Below are positions 1-9,700 of a DNA stretch of 64,000 nucleotides, in pieces. Both the position numbers and the translations under genes were made by a program. This stretch comes from Leptolyngbya sp. PCC 6406 (GTDB lineage: Bacteria; Cyanobacteriota; Cyanobacteriia; Phormidesmidales; Phormidesmidaceae): NCBI RefSeq assembly GCF_000332095.2, contig NZ_KI913949.1, forward strand, positions 780,211 to 844,210, written 5' to 3'. The notes under the pieces were generated by a model. That model was not told the origin of the DNA. It worked only from the letters and a program-made list of their open reading frames with translations, and did not search any database. How positions within the stretch are numbered: the first letter of the stretch is position 1; each line of letters opens with the position of its first letter.

Positions 1-3000
1 CCACCCCCATACCCCCACCCCCCAATACCCCAATACCCCAATACCCCCACCCTCCTCCTCCTCAACACCACCAGCTTCTCCCTCGCCAAACTCGACGGAG
101 CCACCCCCCGCCTAGATCTATGGGAGGCGCTGGACGTGCCCGTACTCCAGGTCATCCTCAGCGGTGGCACCGAGGCGGCTTGGCAACAGCACCCCATGGG
201 ATTGATGCCCCGCGACATCGCCATGAATGTGGCCCTGCCGGAGGTGGATGGCCGCATCATCACCCGTGCCGTGTCCTTCAAAACCAGTCAGCAGCGCAGT
301 GCTGCCCTAGAGATGGATGTGGTCACCTATGCCCCCGTGGACGATCGCATTCAATTCGTTGCCGATCTCGCTGCCCGCTGGGTGGATCTGCGCCGCACTC
401 CGGCCTCCGAGCGGCGGGTGGCGCTGATTTTGGCCAACTATCCCAACCGGGATGGCCGTTTGGCCAATGGGGTGGGGTTGGATACGCCCCAGAGCTGTGT
501 CGAGATTTTGCAGGCCCTAGCCCAGGCGGGCTACACCGTGGCTGAGATTCCTAACACCGGGGATGAGTTGATTCAGCGGTTGACGGCGGGACGCACCAAC
601 GACTCCGAATCCTATGGTCTGCGCCCGGTGGGGCAAACTTTGCCCCTAGCCGACTACCAGCGCTGGTATGACACCCTGCCGGAAACGGTTCGCGTCGCCC
701 TAGAGACCCGCTGGGGCACCCCCGAGGCAGAACTGGCCCAGCTTTGGGCCGATTCTCCCCAGCCTCCTGTGCCCTTGGCCTTTCCCATCGCGGGCTTGCA
801 ACTGGGTCACATCTTTGTCGGTGTCCAGCCCAGTCGGGGCTACGATCGCGACCCCAGTTTGAACTACCACGCCCCGGATCTGGAGCCCACCCACGCCTAC
901 CTGGCCTTTTACCTCTGGCTGCGGCAGTCCTTCTCGGCCCAGGCCATCGTCCATGTGGGCAAACACGGCAATTTGGAATGGCTACCGGGGAAGGGGGTGG
1001 GCCTAGCCGCCACCTGCTATCCCGAAATTGCTCTGGGGCCGATGCCCCATTTCTATCCCTTCATTGTCAATGATCCGGGGGAGGGGGCTCAGGCCAAACG
1101 CCGTGCCCAAGCGGTAATCCTGGACCACCTCACCCCACCCCTAACACGGGCAGAACTCTACGGTCCCCTGCAAGCCCTAGAGGGGCTGGTGGATGAGTAT
1201 TACGAAGCCCAAAGTTTGGACCCCACTCGCCTGCCGGTGATCCGCGATCGCATCCTCACCCTCCTCGCCGACACCCACCTCGCGGAAGATCTCGCCCTGA
1301 TCCCGCAGCAAGGCGAACAGCCGTTGATCCCGCAGCAGGGCGAACAGCCGTTCGTCCCTACCTCAGAACCCCTCTCCCCGTGGGAGAGGGGCAGGGGTGA
1401 GGGCTCCGGCAGCAGGGGGAAGAAACCCGATCTGCAAACCCTGCTGCCCCAACTAGACGGCTACCTCTGCGACCTCAAAGAAGCCCAAATCCGCGATGGA
1501 CTCCACATCTTTGGTCAATGCCCCACGGGACAGCAATTGCGGGATTTGATCATTGCGATCGCACGTCATCCCAGCCGCGATCGGGTGGGGTTAACCCGCG
1601 CCATCGCCCAGGATTTAGGGTTAGACCTGGATCCCCTCACGGTGGATTTGGGATCTCCGTTTGAGCCTGAACAGCGGGAGGCTTGGCCCGATGGCTTGCA
1701 AGGGTGCCGCACTGCTGGGGATGTTGTGGCCTTGTTGGAGGGGCGGGCAGCAGGAATAGTGGCAGAGTTGCTTCAGGCTGAGGGAGAAGCAGGAATGGGG
1801 GGTGCGACGGATTTGGTGGGCAGTGCCCACCCTACTGTGTCCCCTCCAGACCAACAACCGACACATCCCGTAGGTGGGGTGGAACGGAGTGGAACCCAAC
1901 AGCAGCCCCCTGGGTTGGGTTCCGTTGACACTGCACCCACCCTACTAGCACCCCATATCCGTAGGACGGTGGAAACCCCCGCGATCGCACAAGAACTGGC
2001 CTGGATCCGCCAGACCCTCTTGCCCGCCCTCCAGGCCACCCCCCAGGAAATCGGCAACCTACTGAAGGGGCTAGGGGGCCACTATGTCCCCAGCGGCCCC
2101 GCCGGAGCCCCTACCCGCAATCGTCCCGATGTCCTGCCCACCGGGCGCAACTTCTACTCCGTAGACATTCGTGCCATCCCCACCGAGAGCGCCTGGGACG
2201 TGGGACGGAAGGCAGCGGAGGTCGTAGTAGAGCGCTATACCCAAGAACAGGGCGAATATCCCACCGCCCTGGGGCTGTCTCTATGGGGCACCGCCACCAT
2301 GCGAACGGGGGGCGATGACCTGGCGGAAGCCCTGGCCTTGCTGGGGGTGCGCCCGGTGTGGGATGGCCCTAGCCGACGGGTGGTGGATTTCGAGATTCTG
2401 CCCGTCTCCCTCCTGGGGCGGCCTCGGGTAGATGTCACCCTGCGGATTTCTGGCTTCTTTCGAGATGCCTTCCCCAACTTGATTGATCTCTTCAATCAGG
2501 CCGTGATGGCGGTGGCGGATTTGGAGGAACCCCCGGAGGAGAATCCCCTGGCGGTCAGGGTGCGTCAAGAAACGGCCCAGGGACAGGCTCAAGGATTGGA
2601 TTTGGCAACGGCGGAGTTGCGATCGCGCTATCGCGTCTTTGGCTCTAAACCGGGAGCCTACGGGGCGGGGTTACAAGGATTGATCGAAGCCCAAAATTGG
2701 CAGGACGACAGGGATCTAGCCCGCGCCTATATCAACTGGAGCAGCTACGCCTACGGTGTCCAAGGCACCAGTGCCGCCGCCCCAGAAGCCTTCTCCGCCC
2801 GTTTGGCCCAGATGCAGGTGGTGCTCCACAACCAGGACAACCGAGAACATGACCTGCTGGACTCCGACGACTACTACCAGTTCCAGGGGGGACTCACGGC
2901 GGCGGTGCGGACGGTATCAGGCCAACAGCCCACCACCTACTTTGGGGACAATGCGGTGGTGGAGAATCCCAAAGTGCGATCGCTGACGGAGGAAATCACC

Positions 3001-3354
3001 CGCGTCTATCGCTCCCGCGTGGTCAACCCCAAATGGATTGCCGGGGTAATGCGCCACGGCTATAAGGGAGCCTTTGAAATGGCGGCCACAGTGGATTACC
3101 TCTTTGCCTACGATGCCACCGCCCACTGTGTCGCGGACCACATGTACACCGGGGTGGCGGAAGCCTATCTCTTAGATCCCCCAGTGCAGGAATTTGTGCG
3201 CCAAGCGAACCCCTGGGCACTGCGAGATATGGCGGAACGCCTGCTGGAGGCCCATCAACGGGGATTATGGCAGCAGGTTTCGGAGGATTTATTGGATACC
3301 TTGCGAGCCATCGCCCATGAAGCCGAGGCAGACCTGGAAACTCGACAGTCCTAG
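1..3354 (+). CDS. cobN: Cobaltochelatase subunit CobN (5' end outside window)
   Basis: Large subunit of the ATP-dependent chelatase that inserts cobalt into the corrin ring; cytoplasmic, working with ATPase partners not seen here. The frame is open from base 1, so the N-terminus lies upstream; 1117 residues are visible against roughly 1250-1300 usual for the family. Family landmarks, numbered from base 1: HVGKHGNLEWLPGKG near residue 318, NRPDVLPTGRNFYSVD near 706, DHMYTGVAEAYLLDP near 1046. Odd: the gene carries low-complexity and repeat-derived inserts in frame at bases 1-60 (proline-rich), 1297-1410 (two 27-bp tandem units, then a spacer-type repeat) and about 1740-1975 (a hairpin repeat of the kind usually found between genes). 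All keep the frame open. A ChlH-type magnesium chelatase is the alternative; the overall match favours CobN. Confidence 0.9.
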   Translation, partial: PPPYPHPPIPQYPNTPTLLLLNTTSFSLAKLDGATPRLDLWEALDVPVLQVILSGGTEAAWQQHPMGLMPRDIAMNVALPEVDGRIITRAVSFKTSQQRSAALEMDVVTYAPVDDRIQFVADLAARWVDLRRTPASERRVALILANYPNRDGRLANGVGLDTPQSCVEILQALAQAGYTVAEIPNTGDELIQRLTAGRTNDSESYGLRPVGQTLPLADYQRWYDTLPETVRVALETRWGTPEAELAQLWADSPQPPVPLAFPIAGLQLGHIFVGVQPSRGYDRDPSLNYHAPDLEPTHAYLAFYLWLRQSFSAQAIVHVGKHGNLEWLPGKGVGLAATCYPEIALGPMPHFYPFIVNDPGEGAQAKRRAQAVILDHLTPPLTRAELYGPLQALEGLVDEYYEAQSLDPTRLPVIRDRILTLLADTHLAEDLALIPQQGEQPLIPQQGEQPFVPTSEPLSPWERGRGEGSGSRGKKPDLQTLLPQLDGYLCDLKEAQIRDGLHIFGQCPTGQQLRDLIIAIARHPSRDRVGLTRAIAQDLGLDLDPLTVDLGSPFEPEQREAWPDGLQGCRTAGDVVALLEGRAAGIVAELLQAEGEAGMGGATDLVGSAHPTVSPPDQQPTHPVGGVERSGTQQQPPGLGSVDTAPTLLAPHIRRTVETPAIAQELAWIRQTLLPALQATPQEIGNLLKGLGGHYVPSGPAGAPTRNRPDVLPTGRNFYSVDIRAIPTESAWDVGRKAAEVVVERYTQEQGEYPTALGLSLWGTATMRTGGDDLAEALALLGVRPVWDGPSRRVVDFEILPVSLLGRPRVDVTLRISGFFRDAFPNLIDLFNQAVMAVADLEEPPEENPLAVRVRQETAQGQAQGLDLATAELRSRYRVFGSKPGAYGAGLQGLIEAQNWQDDRDLARAYINWSSYAYGVQGTSAAAPEAFSARLAQMQVVLHNQDNREHDLLDSDDYYQFQGGLTAAVRTVSGQQPTTYFGDNAVVENPKVRSLTEEITRVYRSRVVNPKWIAGVMRHGYKGAFEMAATVDYLFAYDATAHCVADHMYTGVAEAYLLDPPVQEFVRQANPWALRDMAERLLEAHQRGLWQQVSEDLLDTLRAIAHEAEADLETRQS

Positions 3355-3426
3355 GGCGTATGGACAATCAACGAGGAAACCCTTGCGGGGTAGGCATGAC
3401 CACGCCCACCCTACGGCATCAAGCTA

Positions 3427-3616
3427 GTACCGCAGGGCGTAAATCAGCCCATTATTGTCGCACCAGCCCAACATTTTCCGGTTCCCTCTCCCCTTGGGAG
3501 AGGGCTAGGGCTTCGGCGTGAGACTTCGGCGTGAGCTCAGTCGAACGCTCAGCCGAACGGTGAGGGGCCGAGGTGTGCCACGATGAAACGGTCAGAGTAT
3601 TTACGCCGCCCAGTAC
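3427..3616. mobile_element. MITE-like element with TA target duplication
   Basis: A 190-bp non-coding element in the cobN-DUF427 spacer. Its ends form an imperfect inverted repeat: the left end reads GTACCGCAGGGCGTAAAT and the right end, reverse-complemented, GTACTGGGCGGCGTAAAT. Both sides are flanked by TA (3425-3426 and 3617-3618), the IS630/Tc1 target. The outermost bases resemble the left end of the IS630 element at 57840, so that transposase or a relative may have mobilised it. The interior holds a hairpin of the type CCCTCTCCC..GGGAGAGGG. Nothing else is seen in the 3355-3745 spacer. The right half recurs near 16050-16093. Confidence 0.65.
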
Positions 3617-3745
3617 TAGGGGCTGTAACCGCCCCATAACTAGGAATCTGCCTTAGATTGTCCACAGCCCCTAGCTCAAGTCCTTCGCCCCCTTTATGCT
3701 GTAGGGAAAGACCAGTTTTCCCCAACACAGAACCAGAGGTGAGCT

Positions 3746-4030
3746 ATGGCTAAGGCAGTATGGAACGGGGTGACCGTGGCGGAAAGCGATCGCTGTGAAC
3801 AGGTTGAAGGCAACTACTACTTTCCCCCCGATGCGATTCACTCGGAATATTTTCAGCCCAGCCAGACCCATACGGTGTGTGGCTGGAAAGGTACCGCCAG
3901 CTACTACACCCTGGCGGTGAATGGGGAAACCAATCCTGACGCCGCCTGGTACTATCCCGAACCCAAGGATGCGGCCAAGAAAATCAAGGACTATGTAGCC
4001 TTCTGGCGCGGTGTGACGGTGTCGGCCTAG
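3746..4030 (+). CDS. DUF427 domain protein
   Basis: A 94-residue soluble protein that looks like one complete DUF427 domain: the start AKAVWNGVTVAES, the central YYFPPDAI and the HTVCGWKGTASYY segment, and the closing KKIKDYVAFWRGVTV are all typical. The biochemical role is not established for the family. The ATG at 3746 follows a GAGGTGAGCT stretch that serves as ribosome binding site. The gene stands alone between a MITE-like element and a cluster of hairpin repeats, so the context says nothing about function. Confidence 0.85.
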   Translation: MAKAVWNGVTVAESDRCEQVEGNYYFPPDAIHSEYFQPSQTHTVCGWKGTASYYTLAVNGETNPDAAWYYPEPKDAAKKIKDYVAFWRGVTVSA

Positions 4031-4085
4031 TTAAAGGTGGGGGAGTGGGGGTGACAGGAATTTTAAGTTTTGAATTTTGAATTTC

Positions 4086-4361
4086 CCGTAGGGTGCATAG
4101 CGCTAAGGCGCGGCTTCGCCCACGCGAAGCAATGCACCGCAGAGATGCCGCGCCCAATACAGGATGTCTCCGTAGGGGCGGGTTTGGCTCGGATGTACCG
4201 GGTAATTCAGGATGGGAGACTCAAAACCCGCCCTGCCCAGTCGCCGGGTGATCGGTATTGGGGTGCGGGGGTATTGGGGTATTTGAGGTAAATCCCGTAG
4301 GGGCGGGTTTGGCTCGTATCTGTTGGGGAATCCGGGACGGGAGGCTCAAAACCCGCCCTGC
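4086..4361. repeat. Cluster of dispersed hairpin repeats
   Basis: The spacer holds three repeat units and no gene. Unit one (4086-4160) begins CGTAGGGTGCATAGCGCTAA and closes with AATGCACCGC, so its ends pair; related copies lie at 16431-16510 and 42511-42600. Units two and three (4171-4235 and 4295-4361) share CGTAGGGGCGGGTTTGGCTC at the left and CTCAAAACCCGCCCTG at the right, which also pair. The last unit overlaps the 3' end of the pseudouridine synthase gene and supplies its final codons. The open frame at 4070-4291 is repeat DNA, not a gene. Confidence 0.75.
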
Positions 4362-6079
4362 TGTAGGTCGGAGCTGGGGAATGGACTGGGGCTCACCAGT
4401 TCTAGGGGGTTGCCGGTGATGGGATGGGTGAGGGTGAGGTGAGTCGCGTGGAGATGGAGTCGATCCGCCGTCCCTCCCCCGTTACTGTTTCTAGCCTCGT
4501 TGCCGTCGCCCCTGCTGCTACCGCCATAGAGACGATCGCCCACAATCGGCGCATTCAACCCCTGGGGATGGGCGGCATGGACCCGCAGTTGATGGGTGCG
4601 CCCAGTAATGGGCTGGAATTCCACTAGGGTGGTGGTGCGATTGCCCGCCAGTATGCGGTAGTGGGTGAGGCTGGGTTTACCCCGCTGCCAGCACACCTGT
4701 TGGCGGGGACGGGTGGCAGGATTGGCCCAGAGGGGGAGGTCCAGCGTGCCGCGATGATCTCCGACCGGCCTTTGCCCATCGCAGTTCAACGGTCCCGTCA
4801 ACTGCCCCATCAACAGGGCACAGTATCGCTTGTGAACCTGGTGCTGTTGAAACTGAGTTTGAAGCGCAATCAACACCTGTCGCGATCGCGCCAATAGCAA
4901 CACCCCCGAGGTGTCCTGATCCAGACGATGCACGGGGAAGAGTTCTTCCCCTGGGGGCAACTGACACCGCAGCCGACTCAAGACACTATCCTGACGATTT
5001 CCTGTGCGCCCAGGGACAGAGAGGAGACCGGGAGGTTTGGCGATGGCGATTAGGTGGGGGTCGGTGTAGAGGGGGGGTAGGGGGGCAAAATCTGTCCTGT
5101 TCAGTAGCGGGGCATCCTGGGGCGCAAAACCTATCTGGGCCTCTGGAGGCGCTAGGCCGGAGAGCAAGAAACCCATGATTGGCTGACAGCGATCGCGGCA
5201 GGCTTCGTAGAATTGTCCCGGCTGTTTGTCCCCCTGGGGTGGCCCCCACCAAAACTCCGCTAGGGCAATGGGGTGGAGTCCTTGACTGGCAGCGGCATGG
5301 AGGAGTTTGGGGGCGGCGCAGTCTCCAGTGCCCGTGGGCAGGCCGCTGGGGGCCAGGGTTTGAAGGACGGTGGAATCTCCGGCAAAGTTGGTGAGACGAT
5401 AGATCCCGTGCATGTGTCGCTGGAGTTGGCAAGAGAGGTCGCGGCGCTGACGCTTCAGGGTTTGGATGCGCTCATCAGCTTGGGTAACGGCGGTTTGCAG
5501 CGGTGCGATCGCAGTATCCCGGTCGCGCTTCAGCCGTCGCCGCGCCATACCATCCTGCTGACTCTGGCGATCCAACTCCCCCAAGACGGTCGTCAGGGCA
5601 TCTCCCCCCAAGGTGGCTTGGGCCTGCTGACGGTGTTGGGCGCGATCGCATTTCCGCTGGCGATGGACAGGGGCGAGATCTGCCAACTGTTGCCTATAGT
5701 GGGCCTGCAATGCCACCAGTTGAGCCCGCTCTGGCAGTGCTCCCAGGGTGATCAGTTCTGCTTTGATATCGGCTAACTGGGCCAGGGTCCGGGCTTCAAC
5801 CCAGGCCACCTGTGCCCGTCCCGGAATTGGCGATACCCATCCCGACCGCTCTGCTACCCCATGCAGCAGACCCGAAAAAGCCCGCAGTACCAAGGTTTCT
5901 CCCGCTGAGGTTTGGGCCAAGAGGACACCGTACATTTTGCCCTCGGCGTAAAAGGTGGCGTCCTGCTGTAGCTCCGTCATCAATTGACGGGCGATCGCCT
6001 CCACCTCCGGCGTACGGGGTAATCTCAGCCATTTCCCCGTACGGGGACAGCGCCCTTCGTAGTGGTAGGTGGGGACCAT
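4346..6079 (-). CDS. RluA-family RNA pseudouridine synthase, long form
   Basis: Isomerises uridine to pseudouridine in structured RNA, probably rRNA; the target base cannot be told. The catalytic domain fills the C-terminal 230 residues: entry motif AIAKPPGLLSVPGR near 355, catalytic HRLDQDTSG near 395 (the second Asp is the nucleophile), TGRTHQLRVH near 505. The first 340 residues are an extension rich in Gln, Arg and Leu with a likely coiled coil (about 105-225), seen in cyanobacterial members. It lies 11 bp downstream of the GNAT gene on the same strand, so the two are probably cotranscribed. The last residues, QQGGF and the stop, are encoded by a dispersed hairpin repeat, suggesting the original C-terminus was replaced. 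Confidence 0.88.
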   Translation of the reverse strand: MVPTYHYEGRCPRTGKWLRLPRTPEVEAIARQLMTELQQDATFYAEGKMYGVLLAQTSAGETLVLRAFSGLLHGVAERSGWVSPIPGRAQVAWVEARTLAQLADIKAELITLGALPERAQLVALQAHYRQQLADLAPVHRQRKCDRAQHRQQAQATLGGDALTTVLGELDRQSQQDGMARRRLKRDRDTAIAPLQTAVTQADERIQTLKRQRRDLSCQLQRHMHGIYRLTNFAGDSTVLQTLAPSGLPTGTGDCAAPKLLHAAASQGLHPIALAEFWWGPPQGDKQPGQFYEACRDRCQPIMGFLLSGLAPPEAQIGFAPQDAPLLNRTDFAPLPPLYTDPHLIAIAKPPGLLSVPGRTGNRQDSVLSRLRCQLPPGEELFPVHRLDQDTSGVLLLARSRQVLIALQTQFQQHQVHKRYCALLMGQLTGPLNCDGQRPVGDHRGTLDLPLWANPATRPRQQVCWQRGKPSLTHYRILAGNRTTTLVEFQPITGRTHQLRVHAAHPQGLNAPIVGDRLYGGSSRGDGNEARNSNGGGTADRLHLHATHLTLTHPITGNPLELVSPSPFPSSDLQQGGF

Positions 6080-6090
6080 CGCTGCCAGTT

Positions 6091-6660
6091 CTATTCCAGT
6101 TCTATATCTTTAAGCAAAGACTTGTACAACATAATGGCGTCCACATAGCGGCCATCGGGCAGATGGGCAGCGGCGGGAATGCGGCCAATTTCCCGGAATC
6201 CCAGGGTATTCCAGATTTTGAGGGAAGGTGTGTTGGTTTCAAACACCAGATTGTACATTACTGCTCGATAGCCCAGATCCCGCGCTAAAGCTACCATGGT
6301 TTCTCCCATAATACGGCCCAGTCCTTGACCCCGAGACTCAGGGGGTACAATGAAGCCAGCGTTGCAGATGTGCCCGCAACGCCCTGGAAAATTGGGCTTG
6401 ATATAGAATGCGCCGACAATTTTGGCCGGTTTTGCCTCCGTACCCAAGGTGGAGGGGCAGCCCCGCGCCACAAACGCCTCCCCCTTTAGCCAATAGTCGG
6501 CAAATTCCTCCGGGGATAGGGGACCTGCCTGGGGATAGGTCATCCCCTCGGCAATGATGGCATTGAAGTGCGATCGCACTATCTCCTCTTCCCCTGACTG
6601 CATTCGATCCAGTTCCACCCAGGTAGCGTCCTTCAGTTGACGGGTTATAGGGAGTTGCAT
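6091..6660 (-). CDS. GNAT-family N-acetyltransferase
   Basis: Soluble acetyl-CoA-dependent acyltransferase, 189 residues, substrate unknown. The acetyl-CoA loop is visible as VPPESRGQGLGRIMGE (R/Q-x-x-G-x-G/A type), followed by the helix MVALARDLGYRAVMYNLV and the family ending NTPSLKIWNTLGFREIGRIP. Start choice: a GTG six bases upstream (6666) is also in frame, but the GGAGG ribosome binding site would touch it directly, while the ATG at 6660 has proper spacing. First gene of a two-gene unit with the pseudouridine synthase. The 71 bp up to the divergent SNF2 gene must carry both promoters. Confidence 0.85.
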   Translation of the reverse strand: MQLPITRQLKDATWVELDRMQSGEEEIVRSHFNAIIAEGMTYPQAGPLSPEEFADYWLKGEAFVARGCPSTLGTEAKPAKIVGAFYIKPNFPGRCGHICNAGFIVPPESRGQGLGRIMGETMVALARDLGYRAVMYNLVFETNTPSLKIWNTLGFREIGRIPAAAHLPDGRYVDAIMLYKSLLKDIELE

Positions 6661-6731
6661 AGACACCCTCCATGGGCACAGACTGCAAACACAGATATTG
6701 TTAATTCATTAACGCGATTAATTAGTATTGC

Positions 6732-9700
6732 ATGGCAATCCTACACGGTAGCTGGTTGACGGCAGAGCAACGTTTCTTTCTCTGGGGAGAAACCTGGCAA
6801 CGCCTCGATCCAGACGCCCTAGCTCCAGAGTTCACGGTCCATGACCATCCCTTCGCCATTGCGATCGCGGATTTGGTGGAATGCCTCCATAGGGTTGGTG
6901 GCATTCCCAAAATTGCCCTCGTAGGTAAGACCAAGGGGAGCAAAAACCGGGGGGATAATAACAGCCCCAGCCATGAACGGTCCTGGAGTCGCTGGCTGTC
7001 CCTCCCCACAGCCTTGACAGAGACCCATTGCCTACCCCAGCATTCCGCCACAAACTGGACCACCGACCTTGCCGCCACCTCCCCCCAGAGCCCAGGGGAG
7101 ATCACCCTCTATCCTTGGCAGGTCAGCGGTCTCTGGCTCACCCCCAGCGAAGCCGCCACCTTTTTGCAACAGTTGCCCCTCGGCCCCAGTCAAGTGGCAG
7201 GCGTCGATCTCGGTCCCGACCTACGCTACTGGTCCCAAATCGCTCGCTGGGGACTCGATCTCCTCGCCCGCAGTAAATACCTCCCCAGCGTCGTCATTAC
7301 CCGCAAAGCCACCTATGCCCGCTGGCAGGTCCTCCTCGATAGCGACACCGACACCCAACGCTTGCGGCAATTCAAAGCCGCCATGCCCCTAGCCTGCCGC
7401 ACCTACCAAACCCCAGAGAAAACCCGCCGAGATGCTCCCATCGCCCTGCGGGTCGATCAACCCGAGGATTCCGAAGCCCTACTCCAGAACTTCCTCGGCG
7501 CGATTGTAGATGCCCAGGTCCGTAGTCAAAGTCCATCCATCGGAGCCGGCAGCGACGTACTCAGCCCCGATCTACCCGTGCGGGAATGGTTGCAGGCCCT
7601 CAGCAGTGCCAGTGGAAAACTCGAAGGAATCGACGGCGGCGGGATCGCAAGTAGTGTTGCCTCCCCCCTCGATCAGCCCGCTAGGACCATCGCAGCGGGC
7701 CGCTTACGGGATGCCCTCCACACCTGGACCGCTCCCCTGCAAACCGGAGACGCTGACACCCAGCAATTTCGCCTCTGCTTTGTCCTCACCCCCCCCCCCG
7801 AAGAAGGTGCCGATTGGCAGTTGGTATACCACCTGCAACACCGCGAAGGGGGTACCCCCCTAATCCCCGCCGCAACCCTGTGGCAATACCCCGTCGAGCA
7901 GGCGGTGATTGCGGGCTACACCATCACCGCCCCCCAAGAAACCCTGCTAGCGGGTCTAGGACGGGCCGCCCGCCTCTGCGATCCGGTGCGGGACAGTCTG
8001 CAACGGGAACGCCCCAGTGCCTGTCCCCTGGATCCTGCCCAGACCTACGTTTTTCTCAAGATCAGCGCCCCACGTCTGCAAGACAGCGGCTTTGGCGTGG
8101 TCCTGCCCCCCGGCCTCAACCCCCAGAACCAAGAGGGCAATAGTCGCCTAGGCATTCGCCTAGAGGCAGAAGCCCCCAGTCGCCAACAGCGTCAACGCCT
8201 GGGCCTCAAAAGCCTGCTGAATGTGAAATGGGAACTGTCCATCGCCGGAAAAACCCTCTCCCAAAAGGACTTTGAGAAACTTGTATCCCTAGAAATGCCC
8301 TTAGTGGAAATCAACGGCCAGTGGGTAGAAATGCGTCCCCAAGATATCCGCTCTGCCCGCGAATTCTTCAAAAAGCGCCAAGACCCCATCGCCCTCAGTG
8401 TGGAAGATGCCCTGCGGATGAGTACCGGAGATACTCAGGTGATCGATCGCCTGCCCGTGGTCAGCTTTGAAGCCTCCGGCGTGCTCCAGGATTTAATCAG
8501 CACCCTAACCCAGGGAAACCAAACCCTCCAACCCTTGCAGGAGCCCGAGGGATTCCAAGGCACCCTGCGCCCCTACCAAGCCCGAGGCGTCTCATGGCTG
8601 TCCTTTCTGGAACAGTGGGGTCTGGGAGCCTGCCTCGCCGACGATATGGGTTTGGGGAAAACCATCCAGTTCATCGCCTTTTTACTCCACCTGCGACAAC
8701 AAGACCTGCTAGAAGGACCAACCCTGCTGGTCTGTCCCACCTCGGTACTGGGGAACTGGGAGAGGGAGATTCGCAAGTTTGCCCCCGCCCTCAAAGTGTT
8801 ACTGCACCATGGCGACAGTCGCGCCCACGGAGCTGCCTTTGCCCGCAAGGCCAAGTCCGCCAGCGTCGTCCTCACCAGCTATGCCCTAGTCCAGCGAGAT
8901 TTGAAGGATCTGGAGCGCGTGGAATGGCAGGGACTAGTTCTCGATGAGGCCCAGAATATTAAAAATCCCGAGGCCAAGCAGTCTCGGGCGGTGCGGCAAT
9001 TGGAGGCCCAGTTTCGCATTGCCCTAACGGGGACGCCCGTAGAAAACCGACTGGCGGAACTCTGGTCCATTATGGATTTCCTCAATCCGGGCTACCTGGG
9101 GCCGAAGAATTTCTTTCAGCGGCGGTTTGCCACCCCCATCGAGCGCTATGGCGATACAGCTTCGTTGAAAACGCTGCGATCGCTGGTGCAGCCCTTCATC
9201 CTGCGGCGATTGAAAACCGATCGGTCCATCATCCAAGACTTGCCCGAAAAGCAGGAAATGACCATCTTCTGCGGCCTTTCCGCAGAGCAGGCCCAACTTT
9301 ATCAGGGAGCAGTGGACAAGGCTCTGGCGGCGATCGACGCGGCAGAAGGGGTGCAGCGGCGGGGCATGATTTTGGGCTTGCTGACGAAGCTGAAGCAAAT
9401 CTGCAACCATCCTGCCCATTTTCTAGGTTCGGATGAGAACGGACTCCAGGCTCACCGCTCGGGCAAACTCCAGCGCTTTGATGCCATGGTGGAGGAACTC
9501 CTGGATGAGGGCGATCGCGCCCTAATCTTCACCCAGTTTGCAGAATGGGGGAAATATCTCCAGGCCCACCTAGAGCGCACCTTCAAACAGGAAACCCTCT
9601 TTCTCTACGGCAGCACCACCAAAAACCAGCGGGAAGCCATGGTAGATCGCTTCCAGCAAGATCCCAGTGGACCCCGCCTGTTTATCCTGTCCCTAAAGGC

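Noticed and set aside
120-545. Plus-strand frame inside cobN
   Set aside because: Shadow frame of cobN with no protein character.
4070-4291. Small gene in the repeat cluster
   Set aside because: Made of repeat DNA, no ribosome binding site, no family likeness.
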